From contig JBEOKA010000342.1 in the NCBI GenBank assembly GCA_040275325.1, positions 1-64,000 of the forward strand: 64,000 bases of DNA, in the 5' to 3' direction. This DNA is from Xiheimicrobium sp040275325 (GTDB lineage Bacteria > Myxococcota > Myxococcia > Myxococcales > Myxococcaceae). The notes beneath the pieces were generated by a model. It was not told the origin of the DNA, did no database searches, and saw only the letters and a list, made by a program, of their open reading frames with translations. Positions 45,745 to 53,566 of the stretch are shown here, piece by piece. Position 1 is the first letter of the stretch. Each line of letters opens with the position of its first letter. Both the position numbers and the translations under genes were made by a program.

Positions 45745-46032
45745 ATGCTGCTCGGCAAAGTGGTGGGCACCGTGGTGTCCACCCGCAAAGAGCCCACGCT
45801 CGACGGGTCGACGTTCCTCGTGGTGCGAGGGCTCGACACCGAGGGCAAGCCGACCTCCACGCTCGTCGTGGCGGTCGATGCCGTCGGCGCGGGTGTCGGC
45901 GAGGTCGTGCTGTACGCGTCGGGGTCTTCCGCGCGGCAGACCGAGATGACGAAAGATCGGCCGGTCGATGCCGTGATCATGGCGATCGTCGATCAGCTCG
46001 AGGTCGGCGGCACCCTCACGTACGTCAAGTGA
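45745..46032 (+). CDS. BMC-P pentameric vertex protein (EutN/CcmL family)
   Basis: 95 residues. EutN/CcmL beta-barrel: starts MLLGKVVGTVVST, has the family core GEVVLYASGSSARQTE and ends PVDAVIMAIVDQLEVGG, with close similarity to Haliangium Hoch_5814. Five subunits cap the 12 vertices of the shell. ATG has GAGAGG eight bases upstream. The stop overlaps the start of the 71-residue gene by GTGA. Only one BMC-P is here, while Haliangium has three (two elsewhere in the genome). Confidence 0.94.
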   Translation: MLLGKVVGTVVSTRKEPTLDGSTFLVVRGLDTEGKPTSTLVVAVDAVGAGVGEVVLYASGSSARQTEMTKDRPVDAVIMAIVDQLEVGGTLTYVK

Positions 46033-46244
46033 GCCAACGCCCCGCCAGTCAGCCGCTCCGCTCGTCTCGTGCGCTCGAGGTTCGTGCGCGTGAAGCCGTG
46101 GAGCGCGCCATCACCAACGATGGCTGCGATCGTGTGTTGATCGTCTACGAGAAGGCCGACCGCGTCAGTCGAACCGTGCCCGCCGCGCGCGTGTACGGCG
46201 AAGACGCCAACGGCGACCCCAAAAAGCTCGAGGTGCTGCGATGA
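46029..46244 (+). CDS. 71-residue unknown protein inside the BMC operon
   Basis: 71 residues, basic, starts at GTG 46029 overlapping the BMC-P stop (GTGA), and its stop overlaps the aldehyde dehydrogenase start (ATGA). It has a helix ALEVRAREAVERAITND, a hydrophobic beta strand RVLIVYEK, and a charged tail. I do not recognise it. It is not a BMC domain and has no Cys-rich or membrane part. The double overlap makes it a true gene: it must be made in step with the vertex protein and the core enzyme, as a cargo adaptor, shell-core linker or enzyme partner would be. That role is inference. Confidence 0.72.
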   Translation: MSQRPASQPLRSSRALEVRAREAVERAITNDGCDRVLIVYEKADRVSRTVPAARVYGEDANGDPKKLEVLR

Positions 46245-47659
46245 ACGAGTCTCAGCTGAACGCGATCGTCGAACAGGTCGTTCGCAAGCTCTCGAGCGAG
46301 CTGAACAAGGCGCCGTCGGCTCCGAAGAGTGCGGCGCCGGTCGTGCACAGCAAACGCCCCGGCATCTTCGATGACTTCGACGCCGCGGGAGCTGCGGCCA
46401 CGAAGGCCCAGCAGCAATGGGTGCGCACTCCGGTGGAGACCCGCGAGCGCGTCATCGAAGCGATTCGTGAGACCTCGCGCCGCCTGGCCGATGAGATCTC
46501 GCACATGGCCGTCGCCGAGACCGGCCTCGGCAACGTGAAGGACAAGGTTCAGAAGAACCTGCTGGTGGCGAACAAGACGCCCGGCATGGAGATTCTGAAG
46601 CCCATCGCCGTCTCGGGCGATCACGGCCTGATGCTGCTCGAGCGCGCGCCCTTCGGCGTCATCGGCGCCATCACGCCCTCGACCAACGCCACCGAGACGA
46701 TCATCAACAACGGCATTGGCATGGTGGCCGGCGGCAACGCGGTCGTCTTCAACCTGCACCCGTCGGCCAAGGGCGTCGGCACCTTCCTCATCTCGAAGCT
46801 GAACGAAGCCATCGTCGCCGCGGGCGGCCCTGCCAACCTCATCGTCACCATCGGCAGCCCGAGCATCGAGACGGCGCAGGCCCTGATGAAGCACCCGTCG
46901 ATTCGCCTCATCGTCGTCACCGGCGGCCCGGCCGTCGTGAAGGCGGCGATGAACTCGGGCAAACGCGCCATCGCCGCAGGCCCGGGAAACCCGCCCGCCG
47001 TCGTCGACGAGACCGCGGATCTCGATCGCGCCGCGAAGGACATCGTCGACGGCGCCTCGCTCGACAACAACATCGTCTGCATCGTCGAGAAGGAGATCTT
47101 CGCGGTCGACTCCATCGCCGATCAGCTCAAGAAGAACATGGCGAAGTACGGCGGCTTCGAAGTGCCGTCGTCGGCCATCAACCGCCTCGAGAAGCTCGTC
47201 GTGCACGACGGCCACGCGCACCGTGACTGGGTCGGCAAGGACGCGACGAAGATCGCCGAGGCCGCTGGCTTCCGCGCTCCGTCGGGGACGCGACTGCTCT
47301 TCGCCGAAGTCGATCCCACGCACCCGTTCGTGCAGGCCGAATTGCTGATGCCCGTCGTCGGCTTCTCGCGCCTCAAGACGGTCGAAGACTGCATCGCTGC
47401 GGCGCTCCAGGCCGAACACGGCTTCGGGCACACCGCGACGATGCACTCGACGAACATCGATCACCTCTCCGAGATGGCGAAGGTGGTGAACACGTCGATC
47501 TTCGTGAAGAACGGGCCGTCATTCGCAGGCCTCGGCCTGACGGGAGAGGGCTACACCTCGTTCACGATCGCCTCCCCCACCGGTGAAGGCCTCACGACCG
47601 CCATCAGCTTCACGCGCGAGCGCCGCTGCACGCTCAAAGACTCGTTCCGTATCATCTGA
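46241..47659 (+). CDS. CoA-acylating aldehyde dehydrogenase of the microcompartment (PduP-like)
   Basis: 472 residues. Residues 1-~21 (NESQLNAIVEQVVRKLSSEL) are an amphipathic helix, then a Pro/Ala/Ser linker to ~38 (APSAPKSAAPVV): this is the PduP-type encapsulation peptide that binds inside the shell. The ALDH body begins ~40. Catalytic Cys280 lies in LDNNIVCIVEKE, as in PduP/EutE, and NPP and GGPAVV loops support NAD and CoA use. It oxidises an aldehyde to acyl-CoA with NAD+ inside the lumen. It is the only recognisable enzyme of this BMC in the window. Substrate length is not readable. It overlaps the gene before it by ATGA. Confidence 0.93.
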   Translation: MNESQLNAIVEQVVRKLSSELNKAPSAPKSAAPVVHSKRPGIFDDFDAAGAAATKAQQQWVRTPVETRERVIEAIRETSRRLADEISHMAVAETGLGNVKDKVQKNLLVANKTPGMEILKPIAVSGDHGLMLLERAPFGVIGAITPSTNATETIINNGIGMVAGGNAVVFNLHPSAKGVGTFLISKLNEAIVAAGGPANLIVTIGSPSIETAQALMKHPSIRLIVVTGGPAVVKAAMNSGKRAIAAGPGNPPAVVDETADLDRAAKDIVDGASLDNNIVCIVEKEIFAVDSIADQLKKNMAKYGGFEVPSSAINRLEKLVVHDGHAHRDWVGKDATKIAEAAGFRAPSGTRLLFAEVDPTHPFVQAELLMPVVGFSRLKTVEDCIAAALQAEHGFGHTATMHSTNIDHLSEMAKVVNTSIFVKNGPSFAGLGLTGEGYTSFTIASPTGEGLTTAISFTRERRCTLKDSFRII

Positions 47660-47661
47660 AC

Positions 47662-48225
47662 GTGCCCATCGACCTGCCTGGTCCAGCGCTCGGCCTCTTC
47701 GAGCTGGAGTCCCTCGCGAGGGGCCCGGTGGTGGCCGATGCGCTTCTCAAGCAGGCGCGCGTTCGCATCGCGATCGCCGAAGCCGTGTCTCCCGGCAAGT
47801 ACCTGCTCGTGTTCTCGGGCGAGGTCGGCGAGGCCGAAGAGTCGTTCAAGGCCGGCCTCGAGGCGGCTGGGCCACGGGTGCTCGACAAGCTGTTCCTTCC
47901 GCACATCGCCGAAGGCGTCGTGAGCGCGCTCGATGGCGTGTTCGCGAAGGTCGGCCCCGATGACTCGGTCGGGCTGGTCGAGCTGCACACCGTCTCAGCG
48001 ACGCTGCTGGCTGCCGATGCGGCGCTCAAGAGAGCCCGCGTTCAGTTGACCGCCCTGCACCTCGCGAAGGGCATCGGCGGCAAGGGCTGGTTCTCGCTCT
48101 CGGGCGTGCAGCACGACGTCGAAGCCGCCCTCGAAGGCGCTGCCGCTGCCGTGGAGCCCTCGTTGCTGGTGGCGACCGAGCTGATTCAGCGGCCGCACGC
48201 CGAGCTGCGAGGACGGGTGGTGTAA
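47662..48225 (+). CDS. BMC-T shell protein, single-layer type
   Basis: 187 residues from GTG 47662, 2 nt after the aldehyde dehydrogenase stop. Two BMC domains without permutation: LGLFELESLARGPVVADALLKQA and VGLVELHTVSATLLAADAALKRA, quoted by their starts (LGLFELESLARG, VGLVELHTVSAT). Style and length match Haliangium Hoch_5812. Trimers form flat pseudohexamers that tile with BMC-H. Glycine-rich loops GKYLLVFSG and GKGWFSLSG mark the pore-side segments of each half. A C-terminal RGRVV end is short. Confidence 0.92.
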   Translation: MPIDLPGPALGLFELESLARGPVVADALLKQARVRIAIAEAVSPGKYLLVFSGEVGEAEESFKAGLEAAGPRVLDKLFLPHIAEGVVSALDGVFAKVGPDDSVGLVELHTVSATLLAADAALKRARVQLTALHLAKGIGGKGWFSLSGVQHDVEAALEGAAAAVEPSLLVATELIQRPHAELRGRVV

Positions 48226-48262
48226 CTTCTTCGCGGGCCAGTACGATGCCCGCGCTCGCTGC

Positions 48263-51200
48263 ATGTCCGCTCCTGTCGTCTGCCCATCGTGTTCGCGCGT
48301 CTTTCAGCCGACGCTGACGGCCTGCCCTCAGTGCGGGTGGGAGACCGAGCTCAGCGCCGAGCACCGGCGAACGAAGCAGATGCCGATCGACACGCTGCCG
48401 ATGAAGCTCGCGAAGATCGAGCTCGTGAAAGAGGCGCCCAGGACCGAGCCTCGCCTCGAGTTGCCGGACGAAGGAGCGGCCGCGACTCCCCTCAGGCTGC
48501 CTGACGAGCAGCCCACTGCCGCCAACCGAGGGCCGGCGCTGCCGATGGCTTCGCTGCCGCCACCTGCTCCGAGCACGGGGCTGACAGGGCTCGTGGTCCA
48601 CTCCGTCAGCGAGGTCGAGGCGACGGCGCCGTCGCTCGAGCTTCCCTCTGATGGCACCGAGGAGTCCCGTGCGGCCTCGCCAAGGCCCCGCGCGACGGAG
48701 GCCCGGCCCGTCGCGAGAGCGCCACGCGCCGAGGGGCCACAGCTCGCGCTGCCTGCCTGGTTGACCGAGTCGCTCGACCCGGCGGCTGGCCTCGGGTTGG
48801 CCCTCACCGCTCCGCTCGCGGTGCTCGTCGGCTTCGACGCCGTCACCGCAGGCCGACCCGAGGTGTCGGGTGCGGCCCTGTGGCTCGCGCTGCTCGCGCT
48901 CCTGGTCGCGACCGTGGGCTTCATTCAGCTTCATCGCGCGGCCGTGCCCGCCGTGATCCTCGCGGGCGCCACCCTGGCCACCACCTCGGCGCAACGACCG
49001 GGGCTCGCGGTGATCTTCCCCCTCTGGGCGCTGGCCGCCGTCGCGGTGGCCCTCTGGTCGCGGGCACGAGGCGTGGCGGTGGCAGCAGGCCTCGCCTCCA
49101 TCGCTGCGTTCGCCCCGCCTGCGCTCGACGGCTTCCGCGACCGGCCACTCCTCGCAGAGCTGCGCGCTGGCGACCGGGGCGCGCCGTTGCAGGTGCCGAT
49201 GGTCGATCAAGCGACGGGGCTGCAGCTGCCGGTCGGCCTGCCTTCACTGCGCGTGACGTCGACGGCTCGAGGGCGAACGCGAATGCATGACGCGGCCCTG
49301 GGTCTCGAGCTCGCGCTGCTGGCGCTGCCCCGCGATCGCCCCCTCGACTCTGCGATGACCGACGCACAGCTCTGGCTCGCCGAGCAGGGGCTGACGCGAG
49401 TGGCGATGGGACAGCCTGTCGACCAGCGCGGCCTCTTCGATGCTGCGACCCAGTCGACCTTCACGGCGATGCTCGGCCGTGCCCCCGTCTCGGGAATTCT
49501 TCGGGTCGCGGTGCTCGGCGATGAGACGTTCGCCATCGTCGGGTGGGCCCGTGCGCATCGGCAGGCGGCGCTCGACGAGCAGGCACGCCCCCTCATCGAG
49601 CAGGCCTTCTTCAGGCCTCCCGCGCGCCCGAGGCTGGCCGCCGACGTTCGAGAGGCCGTGGCCGCGACGGTGGTGACGACACTCGACGGGCTCGTCACCG
49701 GCGCTCGGGTGAAGGTCGGTGGAGCCGTCGTGCTGCTGCTGCCAGCGAGCGTGCCTGTCACGACGCAGCAGTTGCTGTCTGCGCAGGGGCCCATTCCCGT
49801 TCAGCTGGCCGAGGGCACCGTCACCAACGGTGTTCGGCTGGTGGTGCTCGGGGGAGGCGCCGCCGCGCCCCTTCGACGAAGCCAGCACGCGCCCGCGTTG
49901 ACCCGCGTCGTTCGCGTCGTCGACGGCTTCAGCGGAGGCTGGCTCACCGACGCTCCGGGCCCGGAGCGTCGCGCCCTCGATCTGCCCGATGACCGCTCGG
50001 GCCCCGTGTTCGATCTCGAGGGCAAACTGGTGGGCTTCGCCGCGTCCGAGAACCAGAGCGTCGACCTGGTGACCACCGACACCCTCGAGACGGCGTTCAC
50101 CCGTGTGGTGGGCCAGCCGGCGGTCATCGACCCCGCCAACCCGAGCGCGCCCGCCGAGCTGTACGCGGTCGCCTCGCCACTCGTGGACGCTCCAGAGGGC
50201 ACGGCCGACGCCGCGTCGTTGCCGCGCAGCGTGCTGTTGGCCCGATCAGCGGCTGGGGTCACGGCCGCCGTGGTCGTCAGCAGCGGTGAGTCCGGGTGGG
50301 CACTGGTCGCCGACTCGATCATCGCGCCCCGGGGAGCGACCGTCTCGATCACCCTGCCCTCGGGCGAGGTTCGTGGCGTCGAGGTGGTTCGCACGACGGG
50401 GCGAGTGACTTTGCTCCGCGCGCCGCGGGTCGACGGTGACGATCTGCAACCGCTGAAGTTGATGGACACGATTCCCCAGGGGGCGACCCGCCGGGTGGCG
50501 TGGGGCTTCCGCGAAGATCCCGCCACGTCGACGCTCACGCTCAAGTCCGTTCAGGGAGAGCTCTTTGCTGACGGCTTCGAGCCCGACCCTGCGCCGGCCA
50601 TGACGTCCGGGCCGGTCTTGACGCCGGAAGGGCGCGTCGCGGCGCTGCGCGTCGGAGCGGGCCAGGCGATCACCACCGCGCCGAAGATTCAGGCGCTCAG
50701 CGTGGCAGGCGTGAGCGACGTGTTCTGGCGCGTCGTCGCCGAGCCGACGGGAGAATGCCAGCTCGCGGCCCGGGTGCTCCTCGAAGATCCCCTCGAAGAG
50801 GCGACGGTGGTTCGCGTGCGCCTCGAGCGGGCTTCGAGCGACGCGACGCCGACCCGCCTCAAGATCGCGGCCGTGGCCGACGCGCTGCCGAAGAAGGGCC
50901 TCGCAGCGTTCGTCTTTCGGCTGCCGTGCTGGACGAGCCCTCAGTGGCTTCAGTTCGAGGTGCAGAGCCCCGATGCAGTGCGCGCCACGAAGGTACAGCG
51001 GCTGCCGGTGATCACCACCCTGCCCGGCTCGCTCGTCGGACGTGCCGGGTCGACCGAGGGCTGCGCACGCCCTGCCGCCTCCGAGATCACCTGGCTGTGG
51101 GAGCTGCCGCCCCGCATCTCGATGCAGCACGCGTGCAGACTGAAGCCGGCCGAGTGCGAACGCGCCTGCTATGTCGACGAGCTCGACGCCTGCACGCTCG

Positions 51201-51811
51201 ATGGGCGCCACGCGCTCTCGGTTGGCGAAGTGGGCCGCGCCCTGGGGCGGCTCGACCCGCTCTGCGCCAAGGGCGACGTCGAGGCCTGCACGCTGTTGGC
51301 GTGGGCCGTCGCCGAGAAGAAGTCTGGCCGTCAGCCCAAAGCCAGGCTCGAGCCCGTGCTCCAGCCGTGGTGCGAGGCGGGGAACCTTCGCGCCTGTGCG
51401 GCGCTGGCCCCCGCAGACTGGAAGAAGCAGCTCGAGGTGCTCAAGAAGGGGTGCAGACCTGGCTCTGGCCACTGCGCCGAGCTGGGCCGGCACCTGCTGC
51501 TGGGGGCGCGCCTCGACGCCGACGTGAAGCAGGCGCTGGGGTACCTCAGAGTCGCGTGTGGCGAGGGCGACGTTCAGGCCTGCGCCGAGAGCGCCACCGA
51601 GAGCCTGCGCTTCGAACGCGAGGCGCCACTCGAGGCCTTGCCCCGCGCCAGCGTCGCCTGTCGCGCGAAGCAGGGCGATGGGTGCGTGCTGGAGGCGTTC
51701 AACGCAGCGCACGGCCTCACCGTGCCGCGCACCCCGCAGTTGGCCGAGAAGCTCATCGCCGAGACCTGCGCGGCGGGCTCCGAGCGCGCCTGCTTGATGG
51801 ACGCTCGCTGA
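48263..51811 (+). CDS. Zinc-ribbon, membrane, protease-fold and Sel1-repeat protein
   Basis: 1182 residues. N-terminus: four-cysteine zinc ribbon CPSC...CPQC (7-25). ~40-170 is disordered and Pro/Glu-rich. Three membrane helices (~175-290). A long extracytoplasmic or cytoplasmic region (~320-960) is beta-rich with two trypsin-like-fold-looking halves (VRVVDGFSGGWLTDAPG, SGPVFDLEGKLVGFAA; and AVVVSSGESGWALVADS), with no obvious catalytic Ser (GDSGG absent), so probably inactive. The C-terminal ~200 residues hold Sel1-like Cys-containing repeats (CAKGDVEACTLLAWA, CGEGDVQACAESA). The Sel1 part likely mediates protein contacts. It starts 37 bp after the BMC operon and may be read through from it, but nothing ties its function to the shell. 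Confidence 0.7.
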   Translation: MSAPVVCPSCSRVFQPTLTACPQCGWETELSAEHRRTKQMPIDTLPMKLAKIELVKEAPRTEPRLELPDEGAAATPLRLPDEQPTAANRGPALPMASLPPPAPSTGLTGLVVHSVSEVEATAPSLELPSDGTEESRAASPRPRATEARPVARAPRAEGPQLALPAWLTESLDPAAGLGLALTAPLAVLVGFDAVTAGRPEVSGAALWLALLALLVATVGFIQLHRAAVPAVILAGATLATTSAQRPGLAVIFPLWALAAVAVALWSRARGVAVAAGLASIAAFAPPALDGFRDRPLLAELRAGDRGAPLQVPMVDQATGLQLPVGLPSLRVTSTARGRTRMHDAALGLELALLALPRDRPLDSAMTDAQLWLAEQGLTRVAMGQPVDQRGLFDAATQSTFTAMLGRAPVSGILRVAVLGDETFAIVGWARAHRQAALDEQARPLIEQAFFRPPARPRLAADVREAVAATVVTTLDGLVTGARVKVGGAVVLLLPASVPVTTQQLLSAQGPIPVQLAEGTVTNGVRLVVLGGGAAAPLRRSQHAPALTRVVRVVDGFSGGWLTDAPGPERRALDLPDDRSGPVFDLEGKLVGFAASENQSVDLVTTDTLETAFTRVVGQPAVIDPANPSAPAELYAVASPLVDAPEGTADAASLPRSVLLARSAAGVTAAVVVSSGESGWALVADSIIAPRGATVSITLPSGEVRGVEVVRTTGRVTLLRAPRVDGDDLQPLKLMDTIPQGATRRVAWGFREDPATSTLTLKSVQGELFADGFEPDPAPAMTSGPVLTPEGRVAALRVGAGQAITTAPKIQALSVAGVSDVFWRVVAEPTGECQLAARVLLEDPLEEATVVRVRLERASSDATPTRLKIAAVADALPKKGLAAFVFRLPCWTSPQWLQFEVQSPDAVRATKVQRLPVITTLPGSLVGRAGSTEGCARPAASEITWLWELPPRISMQHACRLKPAECERACYVDELDACTLDGRHALSVGEVGRALGRLDPLCAKGDVEACTLLAWAVAEKKSGRQPKARLEPVLQPWCEAGNLRACAALAPADWKKQLEVLKKGCRPGSGHCAELGRHLLLGARLDADVKQALGYLRVACGEGDVQACAESATESLRFEREAPLEALPRASVACRAKQGDGCVLEAFNAAHGLTVPRTPQLAEKLIAETCAAGSERACLMDAR

Positions 51812-51893
51812 CCGCGCCGTCTCCCAGCGCCAGAACGACGAAGGCACCGGCGATCGCTCGCCAGTGCCCTCGGAACTTCAATCGACCCTGAAC

Positions 51894-53300
51894 TCAGATG
51901 TGAATCGCGTGACCCAGCGTCGCTTCCGCGGCCTCGCGCATGATCTCCGACAGCGTCGGGTGCGCGTGCATCGTCTGGGCGAGCTCTTCGGTGGTGGTCT
52001 CGAGCTTGAGGGCCACGCAGGCCTCGGCCAGCAGCTCGGTGGCGTGCGGGCCGACCAGGTGAACGCCCAGCACCTCGTCGTACTTCTTGTCCGAGACGAT
52101 CTTCACCATGCCCATGCCCTCGTCGCTGATCGAGGCCTTGGTGATGGCGCTGAACGGGAAGATGCCCGTCTTGACGTCGTAGCCCTTCTCCTTCGCCTTC
52201 TTCTCGGTGAGCCCGACCGAGGCGACCTCGGGGTAGCAGTACGTCGCGTTCGGCACGCGGTCGTAGTTCACGGGGTGCGGGTTCTTCCCGGCGATGTGCT
52301 CGACGGCGACGATGCCCTGGGCCGACGCGCAGTGCGCGAGCCAGGGGTACGGCGTGATGTCGCCGATGGCGTACACGTTCGGCTCCGACGTGCGCATCAT
52401 CGAGTCGACCTGAATGGTGCCCTTGGGCATCAGCTGAATGTTCGTCTTCTCGAGCCCGATGCCCTTCGTCACGGGCGCGCGGCCGACCGCCGACAGGAAG
52501 TACTCGGCCTCGAGCGTCTTCTTCGAGCCGTCGGGGAGCGTGACGACGACCTTCACGCCCGTCGGAGTCGTCTCGATCGACTCGAACTTCGTCGACGTCA
52601 TGACCTCGATCTTGCGGCGCTTGAAGAACTTCTCGAGCTCCTTCGAGGCGTCGATGTCTTCGATGGGCAGCAGGTTCGGCATGAACTCGACGATCGTCAC
52701 CTGCGAGCCCACGTGCGCGAACACCGACGCGAACTCGGTGCCGACGGCGCCGGCGCCCAGCACGATGAGGCTCTTCGGAATGCGATCGAGCGAGAGGATC
52801 GAGTCGCTCGAGAGAATACGCTGATCGTCGATCTTGATGCTGGGCAGCGTGGTGACGACCGAGCCGGTGGCGATCACGATGTTCTTCGTGTCGAGCACCT
52901 GCGTGGTGCCACCCTCGGTCAGCTTGACCTCGACCTTGCCCTTGCCGGCGATGGTGCCGAAGCCCTTGAAGACGGTGACCTTGTTCTTCTTCATCAAGAA
53001 GTCGATGCCGGCCGCGCCCTTGTCGACGACCTTCTGCTTGTGCTTCTGCGCCTGGGCCCAGTCGACGATCGGGTTCGCCACGTTGATGCCGAACTCGGCC
53101 GCGTGCTGAATGTGGGCGAAGAGTTCGGCCGTCCACAGCAGCGACTTGGTGGGAATGCAGCCGCGGTGCAGACACGTGCCGCCCAGCTTCTTGTCCTTCT
53201 CGACGAGCGCGGTCTTGAGGCCGAGCTGCCCGGCGCGAATCGCCGCCACGTACCCACCAGGACCGGAACCGATGATCACCACGTCGAATGCGTCAGCCAC
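51894..53300 (-). CDS. lpdA: Dihydrolipoyl dehydrogenase (E3)
   Basis: 468 residues from GTG 53300, with GGAGG upstream. FAD-binding GSGPGG (11-16), redox-active disulfide GGTCLHRGC (Cys43, Cys48), NAD-binding GAGAVGTEFASV, second FAD motif AIGD, and the active-site base in HAHPTLSE near the C-terminus. It reoxidises dihydrolipoamide in pyruvate, 2-oxoglutarate, branched-chain or glycine-cleavage complexes. None of the E1/E2 genes are linked here. The gene converges with the Zn-ribbon/Sel1 gene. Confidence 0.96.
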   Translation of the reverse strand: MADAFDVVIIGSGPGGYVAAIRAGQLGLKTALVEKDKKLGGTCLHRGCIPTKSLLWTAELFAHIQHAAEFGINVANPIVDWAQAQKHKQKVVDKGAAGIDFLMKKNKVTVFKGFGTIAGKGKVEVKLTEGGTTQVLDTKNIVIATGSVVTTLPSIKIDDQRILSSDSILSLDRIPKSLIVLGAGAVGTEFASVFAHVGSQVTIVEFMPNLLPIEDIDASKELEKFFKRRKIEVMTSTKFESIETTPTGVKVVVTLPDGSKKTLEAEYFLSAVGRAPVTKGIGLEKTNIQLMPKGTIQVDSMMRTSEPNVYAIGDITPYPWLAHCASAQGIVAVEHIAGKNPHPVNYDRVPNATYCYPEVASVGLTEKKAKEKGYDVKTGIFPFSAITKASISDEGMGMVKIVSDKKYDEVLGVHLVGPHATELLAEACVALKLETTTEELAQTMHAHPTLSEIMREAAEATLGHAIHI

Positions 53301-53422
53301 GAAACCTCCGTTGAGAAGAGAAGTTGCCGGGTGAGTAGGCGCACGGGTGATCGTTCGCAAGTCTCGTGTGGCAGGTCGATCTGCTGGCAACCCGATGCGT
53401 TCAGCGTGAAAAGCTCTGCTTC

Positions 53423-53566
53423 GTGCCGAAGTTCCCCACCCGGACGATCGTGTTGATGGTGCTGACGCTGTTCTCGTTTCTCTGGTTCTTCTGGAAGACG
53501 CACCAGCGCTCGGCGCCGGCGCTCACCATCACGCCGATCGTCATGCTCGACGGAGGCGCGCCATGA
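53423..53566 (+). CDS. Small single-pass membrane peptide coupled to thiO
   Basis: 47 residues from GTG 53423: a basic start (PKFPTRT), one membrane helix (IVLMVLTLFSFLWFFW), then KTHQRSAP and a short polar tail. The stop overlaps ATG of thiO (ATGA), so it is translated in step. Earlier in-frame starts exist but add a cysteine-rich piece of low quality. Function unknown; coupling may just aid thiO translation. Confidence 0.5.
   Translation: MPKFPTRTIVLMVLTLFSFLWFFWKTHQRSAPALTITPIVMLDGGAP

Larger units (their letters stand above)
44728..48225 (+). other. Bacterial microcompartment (BMC) operon, shell plus aldehyde dehydrogenase
   Basis: Six genes in one direction with gaps of 54, 15, -4, -4 and 2 bp: BMC-T (double-layer), BMC-H, BMC-P, a 71-residue unknown, CoA-acylating aldehyde dehydrogenase, BMC-T (single-layer). 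Order and sequence style match the Haliangium ochraceum microcompartment cluster as I remember it (Hoch_5816 to 5812). All three shell classes needed for a closed icosahedral shell (hexamer, pseudohexamer, pentamer) are present. No signature enzyme that makes the aldehyde, no PduL and no alcohol dehydrogenase are seen in the window. This is the pattern termed metabolosome with incomplete core. Confidence 0.9.
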
